Notes: generated by a model from the letters alone, not told the origin. A stretch of 49,666 bases of DNA from an uncultured Actinomycetes bacterium (GCA_903832025.1 CAIKZY010000033.1:1-49666), one strand, 5' to 3'; shown: positions 24,072 through 33,864, numbered from the stretch's first letter. Numbers and translations: made by a program.

Positions 24072-24880
24072 TCAGCACGTCCAATCACCCGGCCATCTTC
24101 GGCAGGCTGCGCACCGGTCGCGTGCTTCCTCCACGCACGGGTCGCATGACTGGTCGGCTCATTGGCATGATGCCCGGCTTGCTCGCCGGCTTGCTTGCCG
24201 GCTTGCTCGCTGTGACGGTGGCCACGGCGCCCGCGCACGCCGATACCGCAAACGCCGGCAGCGGGAATCTGAGCGATCTGCATCTGACGACCAATGCTGC
24301 CGGGCCGCAGGTGATGCTGCTGCAGGTTCGGTTGAGTTGGCTCGGGTACCACCTGGATCCCCAAGAGACCGCCGCCATGGTGTACGGGCCATCCACAACG
24401 GCAGCGGTCACGGCCCTGCAGGAAAAATGGCAGCTTCCTGCCACCGGTGACGTCGATGGCACCACGTGGACCACGATCCGCAGCGCGGCCGGTTCCGTGG
24501 GGACGGTACCTGCCGCCTGCGTGCGCGCCACCGCCATCTGCGTGGACATCACTGCCCGTCTGGTGCGCCTAGTCCGCAACGGCCGCATCGTGGCCAGTGG
24601 TGACGCTCGGTTCGGTGCAGCCGCCGACGCAACGGCCGTCGGCGTGTTTTCCGTGCAGTCCAAGGATGCCCGGCACGTGTCTACCGCCTATCACACCCCG
24701 ATGCCGTACTCACTGTTCTTTTATCGTGCACAGGCGATCCACTACTCCCCGATGTTTGCCCGGGATGGCTACAACGGCGCCTCGCATGGCTGCATCAATC
24801 TGCGCGACCGAGCCTTTGCCCAACGCCTGTTCGCCGTCAGTCCGCTGGGCACACCAGTGGTGGTCTATCGGTCAGCGTGA
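24068..24880 (+). CDS. L,D-transpeptidase (YkuD) with peptidoglycan-binding domain
   Basis: 270 residues from ATG 24068, which overlaps the previous stop (ATGA); the longer ORF-track form is not needed. A basic N-terminus precedes a hydrophobic signal (GLLAGLLAGLLAVTVATAPAHA). It has a PG_binding_1 domain (QVMLLQVRLSWLGYHLD to TGDVDGTTW) and a YkuD domain with the catalytic GASHGCINLRDRAF motif. It makes 3-3 cross-links in the wall outside the membrane. Overlap with the unknown gene suggests co-expression, although the function is unrelated to catabolism. The signal region carries small repeats of GCTTGCTCGCCG. Confidence 0.88.
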   Translation: MISTSNHPAIFGRLRTGRVLPPRTGRMTGRLIGMMPGLLAGLLAGLLAVTVATAPAHADTANAGSGNLSDLHLTTNAAGPQVMLLQVRLSWLGYHLDPQETAAMVYGPSTTAAVTALQEKWQLPATGDVDGTTWTTIRSAAGSVGTVPAACVRATAICVDITARLVRLVRNGRIVASGDARFGAAADATAVGVFSVQSKDARHVSTAYHTPMPYSLFFYRAQAIHYSPMFARDGYNGASHGCINLRDRAFAQRLFAVSPLGTPVVVYRSA

Positions 24881-25108
24881 ATGATCACTCGGGCTGGTTG
24901 CCCGTAAGCCCTCAGGCGAACACCGATGACCATTCTCGGGCACTGCATGCTCGGACGGTTCGAGAGATGGCCCTGCTGAATCGGCCCCCCGATCGGGCCT
25001 GCTGCGTCGACGCCAAGCGTCGTGGCTGACACCCAGCGCTCCTAGTTGCCGACGCTGGCGATGAGTCTTCCCGGCCGGTCAACGCCAGATCCCCGGGACA
25101 GACCATGA

Positions 25109-25882
25109 TCAGAGCACGGACTCCAGGAACAGCTGGGTGCGCTCATGCTGGGGGTTGTCCAGCACATCGGCGGGCTTGCCGGATTCCACCACCACGCCGC
25201 CATCCATGAACACCATCCGGTCGGCAACCTCACGTGAGAAGCCGATCTCGTGCGTCACCACGATCATCGTCATGCCGCTGGCCGCCAGGTCCCGCATCAC
25301 GTCCAGCACGTCACCGACCAGTTCAGGATCAAGCGCCGAGGTCGGCTCATCGAAGAGCATCAGCTTGGGCTCCATGGCCAGCGCGCGCGCAATCGCCACG
25401 CGCTGCTGCTGCCCGCCGGACAATTGGGCGGGATAGGCATCGACACGATCGGCAAGGCCCACGCGCTCCAGGAGGGCAACCGCGCGCTCGCGCGCCTGCG
25501 CCTTGGGCACGCCCGAAACACCCTGCGGTGCTTCCACGATGTTGTCTAGTGCCGTCAGGTGCGGGAACAGGTTGAATCGCTGGAAGACCATGCCGATGCC
25601 TCGGCGCTGGCGCGCGATTTCCTTCGGCTTCATCTCATGCAGCTTGTCCCCGCGCTGGGTGTAGCCAATGAGCTCGCCATCGACGGAGATTCGACCACCG
25701 TCGATGGTCTCTAGATGGTTGATGCACCGCAGGAACGTGCTCTTGCCTGATCCCGATGGTCCCAGCAGGCACAGCACCTGTCCGCGGGGCACTTCCAGCG
25801 AGATCGACTTCAACACCTCGTTGCTGCCGAACCACTTGCGCACGCTGCGCGCCTCGACCATGTTCTGCGACGGCTGCGTCAT
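25109..25882 (-). CDS. Polar amino acid ABC transporter, ATP-binding protein
   Basis: 257 residues. Walker [12 protein letters not shown], signature [16 protein letters not shown], Walker [16 protein letters not shown]-loop VVTHE. GlnQ/HisP subfamily. Last gene of an SBP-permease-ATPase operon; its ATG overlaps the permease stop. It powers uptake of an amino acid or small amine-like solute. The 228-bp gap after it on the plus-strand map holds no gene I can support. Confidence 0.93.
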   Translation of the reverse strand: MTQPSQNMVEARSVRKWFGSNEVLKSISLEVPRGQVLCLLGPSGSGKSTFLRCINHLETIDGGRISVDGELIGYTQRGDKLHEMKPKEIARQRRGIGMVFQRFNLFPHLTALDNIVEAPQGVSGVPKAQARERAVALLERVGLADRVDAYPAQLSGGQQQRVAIARALAMEPKLMLFDEPTSALDPELVGDVLDVMRDLAASGMTMIVVTHEIGFSREVADRMVFMDGGVVVESGKPADVLDNPQHERTQLFLESVL

Positions 25883-26844
25883 GACAGCGACCCCTTCTGC
25901 AGTTGCGCCACCTCACGTCGACTATTGGATCGACCGCGACCACGAGCGATGGCTGCCTTGAGTTGCTGGAACGGGGTCAACGGCAGTTCGCGTGCAGTGC
26001 CACGGCCGAAGCGGCGCTCGAGGTAGTACTGCGGGATCGACAGGACCGTGGTCATGAACAAATACCAGGCACTGGCCACGATGAGCAGTTCGACCTGGCG
26101 CAGATTCTGGGCCGAGATCTGCGTTGCCGCCGTGTAGAGCTCGGCAACGGCAACCACCGCCAGCAACGATGTGTTCTTCAGCATCGAGATGGTCTCGTTG
26201 CCCATCGGGGGAATGATCACCTTCATCGCCTGCGGCAGCACGATGCGACGCAACGTGTACCCGGGGCCCATGCCCAAGGAGTACGCCGCCTCGCGCTGGC
26301 CATGGTCAATCGACAGCAGGCCGGCCCGAACGATCTCCGCCGCATAAGCCGCCTCGTTCAATGACAGGGCGATCACCCCTCCGACCAGGGCGGGAATCAG
26401 GGTGTTGGTGTCAATGGCAAAGAACTGGATGCTGGTGAACGGAATCCCGGCGGCGATCTGCGAGTACAGCAGGCCCAGGTAGCCCCAGAACACGATCTGC
26501 ACCAGCAGCGGGGTTCCCCGGAAGAACCAGATGTAGCCAAACGACACCGCACGCAAAACGGGGTTGGCGGACATGCGCATGACTGCCAGCACGATGGCCA
26601 AGATCGTGGCAATCACCATCGAGACCACGGTGATGAAGATCGTCAGTCCGACGCCCTTGATGATGCGGGGATCGAACAAGAACTCGGTGATCGAGGAATG
26701 GATGATGTTGGTGTTCGTCCACAACGAGTGAATCAGTGCAGCCAGGACCAGCAGGATTGCCACTGCGGCGATCCACCGACCCGGATGACGAAGAGGGACT
26801 GCCACGACATCATCGGAGTCGTCGAAATCGACTCGATCGGTCAT
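25879..26844 (-). CDS. Polar amino acid ABC transporter, permease
   Basis: 321 residues, HisM/GlnP family. About 5-6 membrane segments. An N-terminal charged cytoplasmic tail (DFDDSDDVV) precedes a first transmembrane helix, making it longer than the 220-residue minimum. The EAA loop contacting the ATPase is [22 protein letters not shown] single permease suggests a homodimeric channel. Overlaps the ATPase gene by 4 nt. Confidence 0.92.
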   Translation of the reverse strand: MTDRVDFDDSDDVVAVPLRHPGRWIAAVAILLVLAALIHSLWTNTNIIHSSITEFLFDPRIIKGVGLTIFITVVSMVIATILAIVLAVMRMSANPVLRAVSFGYIWFFRGTPLLVQIVFWGYLGLLYSQIAAGIPFTSIQFFAIDTNTLIPALVGGVIALSLNEAAYAAEIVRAGLLSIDHGQREAAYSLGMGPGYTLRRIVLPQAMKVIIPPMGNETISMLKNTSLLAVVAVAELYTAATQISAQNLRQVELLIVASAWYLFMTTVLSIPQYYLERRFGRGTARELPLTPFQQLKAAIARGRGRSNSRREVAQLQKGSLS

Positions 26845-26906
26845 GGCAGTCCCTTCCTCGTGCGGTGACTGAAGTCAGTGTCCCTTCAGCCGTCGTTGGC
26901 GCGTGC

Positions 26907-27881
26907 TTACTTGCCGTTGATCGTTGCCGAGGTCACCGCGTAGGCGCCCAGGTTGTACTTATCCAGCAGCTGCTTGTAGGTGCCGTTCTGGATCAGGTTC
27001 TGCAGCGCACCCTGCAACGCCTTGGTCAGATCGGCGTCCTTCTTCAGCACCCCGATGCCGGTGGGAACCGTGGAGACTCCGGACGGGTTCGCCGGATCGA
27101 TCACGACATCGAAGTACTGGCCATTGCCCGCGGTCTGGGCGCTGTAGGCGGCAGTGGGCGCATCGAGCAGGTCGGCAGCAGCCTTGCCTGCGCGCACGGC
27201 GGTCTGTGCATCGCCGTCGGTGGGAAGCAGCATCAAGGTGATCGTCTGGCCATTGGGGCACTTGGCCGAGGCCGCCTTGATCAGGTCGATCTGCGACACC
27301 GCGCTTTCCTCCGCGACGGTCTTTCCGCACAGGTCGGCCAGGGTCTTGATGTTCTGCGGATTGCCCTTCTTGACCAGCAGGTTGAACCCGCCGTTGAAGT
27401 AGTCGACGAAGTCCAGCACCTTCTCCCGGTCGGGGGTGTCATTCATGCTGGACATGATGATGTCGTGCTTGCCCGACTGCAGCGAGGCGATGATCGTGTC
27501 GAAGCCCTGCTTGTTGAAGGAGAAGGTCACGCCCAGCTGCTGCGCCAGTGCCTGCGACAGGTCGTAGTCGAAGCCGGTGGTGGCGCCGCTGGCAGTGGTG
27601 AACTCCATCGGCGGGTATGGGATGTCGCTGGCGACGTTGACCACGCCCTTTGCCTTCCAGGCGGCCGGCAGCAAGGACGCCGCCGAACCTGCACCGGCAG
27701 ATCCGGCCGCTGCCGGTGAGCCCGAGGCAGCCGGGGCTGATGCAGCAGCCGAGGCGGCAGGTGCCGAAGAGGGTGCAGATGAAGTGCTTGATGAGCCCGA
27801 GGAGCTCGATGAGCAGGCGGCCAGCAGCAGGCCTGCAGCAGCCACGGCGGCCAGTGCGGCGCCGGTACGACGATTAACCAT
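26907..27881 (-). CDS. Amino acid ABC transporter substrate-binding lipoprotein
   Basis: 324 residues from MVNRRTGAAL. I prefer ATG 27881 over 27893 because GGAGA lies between the two ATGs at proper spacing for the inner one. The lipobox is GLLLAAC; after Cys comes a long Ser/Ala linker typical of actinobacterial lipoproteins. The binding fold begins about residue 80: KGVVNVASDIPYPPMEFTTASGATTGFDYDLSQALAQQLGV, the SBP_bac_3 pattern. Ligand probably a polar amino acid or similar amine. First gene of the transporter operon. Confidence 0.92.
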   Translation of the reverse strand: MVNRRTGAALAAVAAAGLLLAACSSSSSGSSSTSSAPSSAPAASAAASAPAASGSPAAAGSAGAGSAASLLPAAWKAKGVVNVASDIPYPPMEFTTASGATTGFDYDLSQALAQQLGVTFSFNKQGFDTIIASLQSGKHDIIMSSMNDTPDREKVLDFVDYFNGGFNLLVKKGNPQNIKTLADLCGKTVAEESAVSQIDLIKAASAKCPNGQTITLMLLPTDGDAQTAVRAGKAAADLLDAPTAAYSAQTAGNGQYFDVVIDPANPSGVSTVPTGIGVLKKDADLTKALQGALQNLIQNGTYKQLLDKYNLGAYAVTSATINGK

Positions 27882-28050
27882 GTATGTCTCCATTTATCGC
27901 GGGGCGTGCCCATGAATACCGAGCGGCTCTGAGCCTATGCGAGGTGCCTTTCCGATGGGTGTTGGATTGCGATTTCGTCCCGTATGTGGCTTTACCCCGG
28001 CTTAATGGCGCATTGACCCACCTCGTAACGCTGCCAGGAACACTGAGACC

Positions 28051-29379
28051 ATGACCGATCACGTTCGGCTGCTGCCGGCAGACCCGGCAACCCGACGCCT
28101 GCTGGACCTGCGGCGCCTGGAAGCTCACACTGCCCACTTCGGTCCGCTCCCGACAGTGCCCGGCCCCAAGGAGGGTCGACCTGGCCCCCTGGCCGAGCAG
28201 GTGGGGATCGCAGGACTTCGCGGGCGAGGCGGCGGCTGGTTTCCCACCGCCCGAAAGCTGCATGCGGTGGTGGAAAGCGCCGGGGCCAAGGGCGCGATTG
28301 CTCGGGGCAACAAGCCGGTCGTGATCGCCAACGCCATGGAGGGTGAGCACCTGAGCAACAAGGACAAGGTTCTGATCACCCATGCCCCCCACCTGGTCCT
28401 GGACGGTATCCAGGCAGCCGCCACGACGATCGGGGCAACCAGCGCGTTCATCGCCGTTCACCGCGGCTCGCCGCTGGTATCGATCCTGGACCTGGCGATC
28501 GCCGAGCGCGCACGCATCGACAGTGTCAGGGTCGAAGTCATTACCCCGCCGGAACGGTATGTCGCCAGTGAGGAGACCGCACTGGCCCACTGGGCTACGG
28601 ACGGCGTCGCCGTGCCGGTCTACGGAGCACGGCCGTTCCAGAAGGGCATGAACGGCCGACCGACCCTGGTCGACAACGCCGAGACACTGGCCCACCTGGC
28701 GCTGATCACGCGCCACGGCGGTGCGTGGTTTGCCTCCATCGGCGATCCGCAGGCTCCGGGAACCACGCTGGTGACCGTGGCCGGTGCCGTCACCCACGCC
28801 GGGGTCATTGAGGTGGCAACCGGTACCCCGGTGGTCGACATCCTGGCGCGCTGCGGCGGCGCTGCGATCGGCGTGCGCGGATTCCTCACCGGCGGATACG
28901 GCGGAGCCTGGGCGCGCACCGATGACGTGCTGGCTGCACAGTGGACACCGGTTTCCATGGCCGCCCAAGGAGCAGTGATCGGCGCAGGCGTCCTGTGGGC
29001 ACTGGAGCCCGACAGCTGCCCGCTGCGCGAGCTCGCCCGCATCGCCGCCTACATGGCCGGTGAGTCCGCCGGGCAGTGCGGACCATGCCGGTTTGGCTTA
29101 CCGTCAGTGGCTGACGACCTGTCCCTGCTCGCCACCGCGCATGTGGGGCCCGAGGACACGCACCGACTGCACGAGCGGCTGGCCCTGATCGTCGGCCGCG
29201 GTGGCTGCAAGCATCCCGACGGCACTGCGCGGCTCATCAGCACCGGGCTGCATGCATTCCAGGACGAGGTAGCCCATCATCTGAATGGGCGCTGCTCGGC
29301 CCGGACCACCGCACCGTCGATTCCGCTACCCCCGGGTCGATCCATTCCCGTTGCCCGTGCGGGCAAGGACTTCAAGTAG
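28051..29379 (+). CDS. NuoF-like NADH-binding FMN/Fe-S flavoprotein
   Basis: 442 residues. Related to the 51-kDa subunit of complex I: RGRGGGWFPTARK (NADH/FMN glycine loop), EGEHLSNKDKVLITHAPHLVLDG, and a C-terminal ESAGQCGPCRFG...GRGGCKHPDG that provides four Cys for a [4Fe-4S] cluster. It stands alone with a ferredoxin gene 8 nt downstream and no other Nuo subunits. It is therefore probably a soluble NADH:ferredoxin reductase feeding a P450 or other oxygenase. The last 40 residues are Pro/Arg-rich. Divergent from the transporter operon. Confidence 0.8.
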   Translation: MTDHVRLLPADPATRRLLDLRRLEAHTAHFGPLPTVPGPKEGRPGPLAEQVGIAGLRGRGGGWFPTARKLHAVVESAGAKGAIARGNKPVVIANAMEGEHLSNKDKVLITHAPHLVLDGIQAAATTIGATSAFIAVHRGSPLVSILDLAIAERARIDSVRVEVITPPERYVASEETALAHWATDGVAVPVYGARPFQKGMNGRPTLVDNAETLAHLALITRHGGAWFASIGDPQAPGTTLVTVAGAVTHAGVIEVATGTPVVDILARCGGAAIGVRGFLTGGYGGAWARTDDVLAAQWTPVSMAAQGAVIGAGVLWALEPDSCPLRELARIAAYMAGESAGQCGPCRFGLPSVADDLSLLATAHVGPEDTHRLHERLALIVGRGGCKHPDGTARLISTGLHAFQDEVAHHLNGRCSARTTAPSIPLPPGRSIPVARAGKDFK

Positions 29380-29387
29380 GAGCCTGC

Positions 29388-29618
29388 ATGAGCACCCATC
29401 GCGTGACCCGACTGCACATCGATCCCACGGTGTGCGACGGCAAGGGATTTTGCGCCGAGCTCCTGCCCGAGCTCATCGGACTGGACGAATGGGAGTTCCC
29501 GGTCATCTTGACCGGGGGGCTGTCCACGGATGTGCCCGCTGAGCTGCTGCCCGATGCCAAGCGGTCCGTCGCGGCATGCCCCGTGGGCGCGATTCGCCTG
29601 AGCAAGGCAACCAAGTAG
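29388..29618 (+). CDS. Ferredoxin (single cluster, [3Fe-4S] or [4Fe-4S])
   Basis: 76 residues. Ligand pattern VCDGKGFCAELLPE and AACPVGAIRL (C-x5-C ... CP). AGGAG precedes the ATG by 7 nt. Second ferredoxin of the window and paired with a NuoF-like protein, giving a second electron-supply module independent of the classical reductase at 21.3 kb. The middle Cys of the standard C-x2-C-x2-C set is missing, pointing to a [3Fe-4S] cluster or one with a non-Cys ligand. Confidence 0.85.
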   Translation: MSTHRVTRLHIDPTVCDGKGFCAELLPELIGLDEWEFPVILTGGLSTDVPAELLPDAKRSVAACPVGAIRLSKATK

Positions 29619-29727
29619 CACGTTCGCTTGCCCAACCGTCAGTTCTGCGGGAAGTGTGGGGCCACGGCAAGCGATCCGCCGTGGAGGCCGTATTCGATCC
29701 GCGCATACAGCAACAGCGAAGCACCTG

Positions 29728-30492
29728 CTACTCCGACAGCGCGCGGTACCGGGCGATGATCTCGGTGCCCGTGCGGCCCGGTTCGTCCATCGCAGCGTCG
29801 TAGGTGTCCCGCATTGCCTCATGCACCAACTGCGCATACAGGTCCGGGTAGGCATTGGTTGAACCGGCGTATGTCGCATCCAATGCTGCGCGCGCGACAT
29901 CCACCGGATCGGCCTTGGCGATGTCGTAATCAGCGATGATGTCGGTGTTCGTGAATCCTGGATAGACGTTGGTGACGGTGAGACCCATTGGCGCCAGCGA
30001 CTCGCGCAGTCCCAGACCCAGCATCATCGATGCAGCCTTGCTCGCGCTGTACAGCGGACCACCACGGGACAGCGACATTGCCGCGGTGCTGTGCACCAGC
30101 ATGATGCGACTCCCACCGGGCATGCCGACAGCAAGGCCTCGGATCAACCGCAGCGGACCGTGGACATGCACCTCGAACAGGTCACGGACGTGATCGTCGG
30201 GGAGGGTGAGCACATCGCCGTACCCCTCTCGACCGGCATTGGAGATCACCAGGTCGACCTCGGTGCAGGCCGCGACCACCGCATCGATGTCCTGGGGCTT
30301 GGTCAGGTCCAATCTCAACGGCACGACCACGTCGGGAGCCGATTCCACCAGCGGCTGCAGGGATGATGTCGATCGCGCACAGGCATACAGCCGCTGCACG
30401 CCTGAGGCAAGGAGTACCTGGCAAAACGCCCGACCGATGCCTCGATTGGCCCCGGTGACGACCGCGACGTTCGACGACTGCAGCACCGACAC
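29728..30492 (-). CDS. Short-chain dehydrogenase/reductase (SDR)
   Basis: 254 residues. Cofactor motif VVTGANRGIGRAF, NNAG-equivalent ISNAGREGYG, catalytic Ser in LVHSTAAM and YxxxK in YSASKAASM. Classical SDR. The C-terminus DEPGRTGTEIIARYRALSE is like that of many actinobacterial members. Alone on its strand and divergent from the split transketolase. Probably reduces or oxidises a ketone or alcohol intermediate; substrate unknown. Confidence 0.88.
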   Translation of the reverse strand: MSVLQSSNVAVVTGANRGIGRAFCQVLLASGVQRLYACARSTSSLQPLVESAPDVVVPLRLDLTKPQDIDAVVAACTEVDLVISNAGREGYGDVLTLPDDHVRDLFEVHVHGPLRLIRGLAVGMPGGSRIMLVHSTAAMSLSRGGPLYSASKAASMMLGLGLRESLAPMGLTVTNVYPGFTNTDIIADYDIAKADPVDVARAALDATYAGSTNAYPDLYAQLVHEAMRDTYDAAMDEPGRTGTEIIARYRALSE

Positions 30493-30564
30493 CCCTTAGT
30501 CACGGTTCCTTGACGCCGCCATCAGGCACCGCAGGAAACTCAGGTCTTGTTCCGCCTCGAATGG

Positions 30565-30576
30565 TAACTTGACTCA
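30565..30576 (+). promoter_or_regulatory. -10 element and leaderless start for split transketolase
   Basis: TAACTT (30565-30570) is 6 nt before the GTG at 30577, with no Shine-Dalgarno between. Transcription would begin at or next to the start codon. Confidence 0.4.
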
Positions 30577-31398
30577 GTGTCCAAAAACTCCGCTTTGATC
30601 GACTCGATCGAGTTGGCTCGTCGCGCACGCATCAGCGCGGTCACCATGTGCGCGACCGCCGGTGCCTCGCACATCGGCTCGGCACTGTCGGTCATCGACA
30701 TCCTGGCCGTGCTCTACAGCGGGTCCGCCAATGTCGATGCCGGGCGTGCCAACGATCCCGATCGTGACTTCGTCCTGATCTCCAAGGGCCACTCCGCTGC
30801 CGGGGTGTACTCGATCCTGGGCAACACCGGCTACTTCCCGATGCAGTGGCTGGATCAGTACTGCGCTGACGGTGCTCCACTGGGCGGGCACGTGACCGCG
30901 CACGGTGTTCCCGGGGTGGAGTTCTCCACCGGCGCCCTGGGTCACGCACTTCCGTTCGGCGTCGGCATTGCCTTGACCAGTGCGCGCGACGGCAACGACC
31001 GCCACGTCTTCGTGGTGCTGTCCGATGGCGAATGCCAGGAGGGCAGCAATTGGGAGGCAGCGATGCTGGCCGCCCACCATGGACTGGGCAATCTGACGGC
31101 GATCATCGATCGCAATCGACTGCAGATTCTGGACTCCACTGAGGGCATCAGTTCCCTGGAGCCATTCGCCGACAAGTGGGCGGCATTCGGCTGGGACGTC
31201 GTGGAAGTTGACGGCCACGATCACGATCAATTACGGGCACGGCTCAGTCAGCCACACGCGCAGCCAAGGGTCATCATCGCCAACACCATCAAGGGCAAGG
31301 GTGTTGACTTCATGGAGAACCAGGTTCCCTGGCACACCCTGTCTCCCGATGCGGCGCAGGCAGCGGCCGCCGTGGCGCAATTGGAGGCCGGCGCATGA
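30577..31398 (+). CDS. Transketolase, N-terminal (TPP-binding) subunit
   Basis: 273 residues. GASHIGSALSVIDILAVLYSG at the start; TPP/Mg motif LSDGECQEGSNWEAAMLAAHHGLGNLTAIIDRN. It ends where the pyrimidine-binding half begins, so this is a genuine split enzyme rather than a truncation. Its partner overlaps it (ATGA). Such pairs transfer two-carbon ketol units; many act outside the pentose phosphate pathway, for example on amino-sugar or cyclic polyol intermediates. GTG 30577 is the only plausible start. Confidence 0.9.
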   Translation: MSKNSALIDSIELARRARISAVTMCATAGASHIGSALSVIDILAVLYSGSANVDAGRANDPDRDFVLISKGHSAAGVYSILGNTGYFPMQWLDQYCADGAPLGGHVTAHGVPGVEFSTGALGHALPFGVGIALTSARDGNDRHVFVVLSDGECQEGSNWEAAMLAAHHGLGNLTAIIDRNRLQILDSTEGISSLEPFADKWAAFGWDVVEVDGHDHDQLRARLSQPHAQPRVIIANTIKGKGVDFMENQVPWHTLSPDAAQAAAAVAQLEAGA

Positions 31399-32315
31399 GA
31401 GACGCATTCATGGCCGTGCTCACCGAGCAGGCACAGGCCGATCCCACCGTCAACCTGATCATCGCTGACATCGGGTTCAAGGTCGTCGATCCATTCGTTG
31501 CCGCGATGCCCGACCAGTTCCTCAATGTCGGCATCGCCGAGCAGACCATGATCGGGGTTGCCGCGGGCATGGCGATGCTGGGCAAGCGGCCATTCGCGTA
31601 CTCACTCGGCAACTTCCCCACCATCCGTTGCCTGGAGCAGATTCGCAATGATCTGTGCTACCACAACCTGGATGTCACCGTCGTCAGCGTCGGCGCCGGA
31701 CTGGCGTACGGATCACTGGGCTACACCCATCACACGGTGGAGGACATCGCGCTGATGCGCGCGCTGCCGAATATGCACGTGTACTCCCCTGCTGATGCCC
31801 AAGAGGTTCGCGGCCTCATGGAGCTCATGGCCAGCACGGCCGGCCCGAAGTACCTGCGCCTGGGCAAGAACCGAGAACCGGTGCTCCATCGGACGGTTCC
31901 GGACTTGCGTGCCGGTGAACCGGTCCTGCTGCGCGATGGCTCCGACATCACCCTGGCCGTTACCGGGCCGATCGCCTCGACCGTCCTGGAGGCAGCAGCA
32001 TTGCTGGCAGCTCAGGGGATCAGCGCACGCGTGCTGAGCGTTCCGGTGGTCAAGCCGTTGAATGCGCAGGCGCTGGCTGACGCAGCATCGGGCACAACGT
32101 GCATGGTCACCGTCGAGGAGCACAACGCCATCGGCGGCTTCGGATCGGCGGTGCTGGAAGGGTTCAACCGGCTGGACATCGATATGCGAGTGAAGATCAT
32201 GGGTCTGCCGGATCTGGCGACGTCAGCGATCGGCAGCCAGGAGTACCTGCGCGACCAGGCCGGGCTCTCCGCCGCCGATATCTGCACTCAGGCCCAGGCA
32301 TCGCTCGCTCGCTGA
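31395..32315 (+). CDS. Transketolase, C-terminal subunit
   Basis: 306 residues. Pyrimidine-binding core FLNVGIAEQTMIGVAAGMAM with the Glu that activates TPP, followed by GLAYGSLGYTHHTVEDIALMRALPNM and a C-terminal domain. Translationally coupled to the N-terminal subunit. Together about 579 residues, close to short transketolase-like enzymes. Physiological role in this cluster unclear. Confidence 0.9.
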   Translation: MRDAFMAVLTEQAQADPTVNLIIADIGFKVVDPFVAAMPDQFLNVGIAEQTMIGVAAGMAMLGKRPFAYSLGNFPTIRCLEQIRNDLCYHNLDVTVVSVGAGLAYGSLGYTHHTVEDIALMRALPNMHVYSPADAQEVRGLMELMASTAGPKYLRLGKNREPVLHRTVPDLRAGEPVLLRDGSDITLAVTGPIASTVLEAAALLAAQGISARVLSVPVVKPLNAQALADAASGTTCMVTVEEHNAIGGFGSAVLEGFNRLDIDMRVKIMGLPDLATSAIGSQEYLRDQAGLSAADICTQAQASLAR

Positions 32316-32418
32316 CGCACCGGGCCCACGGAAACAGTTCCGGCTGGATCAGCGCGGTCGGACGCAACCGTGTGCACTGCCTGAGCCATGGACGAAGTGC
32401 ACCTGCACGCGAAGAAGT

Positions 32419-32465
32419 GATGCCCGAATGCTCACATGGTGCAATCGACGAAGCCTTCGGGCATC
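32419..32465. terminator. Weak hairpin in convergent intergenic region
   Basis: Perfect 10-bp arms GATGCCCGAA and TTCGGGCATC separated by 27 nt, between the convergent transketolase and aldehyde dehydrogenase genes. The long loop makes termination uncertain. Confidence 0.35.
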
Positions 32466-32529
32466 GGCCACCGGTCAGCACGTGCGCGTCCACACTGCAT
32501 CGTCAGGAAGTGAGATGCAGCACCGGAGC

Positions 32530-33864
32530 TCAGGTCACCGAGCGGATCAGCTTCTTGTTGATGAACTCCTCGATTCCCAGCGTGCCCAGTTCACGACCGA
32601 AACCTGAGCGCTTGGTGCCACCGAACGGCAGGTCAGGAGCATCGAGTCCCACACCATTGATGAACACCATGCCGGTATCCAGCCGGTTGGCTACCCGCAT
32701 TGCCTGCGCCTGATCGGTGGTGAACACGTATGAGCCCAAGCCGTATGGTGTGTCATTCGCGAGCCGGATGGCGTCATTCTCATCAGCGGCTCGATACACC
32801 TGCGCGACGGGGCCGAACAGTTCCTCGCGATAGACCGGATTGTCCGACGTGACCTCGGTGAGCACGCCTGCAGGGAAGAAGCAGCCCTGGCGTTCCCCGC
32901 CGGTCACCAGCTTCGCTCCTGCGGCAACAGCGCGATCCACTTGGCCTGCCAGGTTTGCCGCTGCCGCCGCAGAGGACAACGGGCTGGCTGCCGGTAGCGC
33001 CAGCATCTTGGCAGTGAACGCCTCCAGGAACGCGTCATAGAGCCCATCAATGATGATGAACCGTTTCGCGGCGTTGCATGCCTGACCGGTGTTATCGGTG
33101 CGAGCGAAGACTGCTGCGTCAACCGTTGCCTCAAGGTCATCCGTGCTCAGCAGGATGAACGGGTCAGATCCGCCGAGCTCAAGCACGACCTTCTTCAGGT
33201 GTCGACCGGCGATCTCGGCCACTGCAGCACCGGCTCGCTCGGAGCCGGTCAGGGAGACTCCACGGATACTCGGTTCGGCAATGATGTCGGCAATCTGCTC
33301 ATTGGTCGCATAGATGTTGGTGTACACCCCGTCAGGCACCCCGGCGTCGACGAAGATCTTGGCAATGGCTGCCGCCGATTCCGGACATTGGGGCGCATGC
33401 TTGAGGAGCACGGTATTGCCCAGGGCAAGATTCGGTCCGGCAAAGCGCGCCACCTGGTAGGCAGGGAAGTTCCACGGCATGATGCCAAGGATCGTTCCCA
33501 CCGATGATGGTCGAATGCAGGCCGTTCCCTCACCGTCGGCCATGGCGATGGGCTGGTCCGCCAGGAGTCGCTCGGCGTTCTCGGCGTAGTAGTCATAGAT
33601 CGCCCCGCTGAATTCGACCTCGCCGACCGCATCCGCAAGTGGCTTGCCCATCTCGCGCACGATGATCGCGCCCAGTTCCTGCGCACGCTCGATGTGCAAT
33701 TGCCCGATGCGGCGGACCACTGCCGCGCGCTCGGCAATGGACCCAGCCGCCCACGCTTCATGGGAGGCTGCGGCAGCATCTACCGCGGTTCGAATCTGGG
33801 AATCGGTCGCGGTTGGGTAGCTCTGCACCGTCTGGCCGGTGGCCGGGTCGACAACTGCGTACAT
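32530..33864 (-). CDS. NAD(P)-dependent aldehyde dehydrogenase, succinate-semialdehyde type
   Basis: 444 residues. ELGGSDPFILLSTDDLEATV (Glu), FARTDNTGQACNAAKRFI (Cys) and PFGGTKRSGFGREL at the end. The start YAVVDPATGQTVQSYPTATDSQI resembles GabD-like succinate-semialdehyde dehydrogenases. I chose ATG 33864 (GAGAGG 7 nt upstream) over 33879. If the pathway yields a GABA-like product after de-glutamylation this enzyme could oxidise its semialdehyde, as in the Puu route. Last chromosomal gene before the att site. Confidence 0.88.
   Translation of the reverse strand: MYAVVDPATGQTVQSYPTATDSQIRTAVDAAAASHEAWAAGSIAERAAVVRRIGQLHIERAQELGAIIVREMGKPLADAVGEVEFSGAIYDYYAENAERLLADQPIAMADGEGTACIRPSSVGTILGIMPWNFPAYQVARFAGPNLALGNTVLLKHAPQCPESAAAIAKIFVDAGVPDGVYTNIYATNEQIADIIAEPSIRGVSLTGSERAGAAVAEIAGRHLKKVVLELGGSDPFILLSTDDLEATVDAAVFARTDNTGQACNAAKRFIIIDGLYDAFLEAFTAKMLALPAASPLSSAAAAANLAGQVDRAVAAGAKLVTGGERQGCFFPAGVLTEVTSDNPVYREELFGPVAQVYRAADENDAIRLANDTPYGLGSYVFTTDQAQAMRVANRLDTGMVFINGVGLDAPDLPFGGTKRSGFGRELGTLGIEEFINKKLIRSVT

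Noticed and set aside
24881-25108. Possible small gene or RNA between L,D-transpeptidase and ABC ATPase genes
   Set aside because: Only a weak 5-bp hairpin and a 64-codon minus ORF without family features; not enough support.
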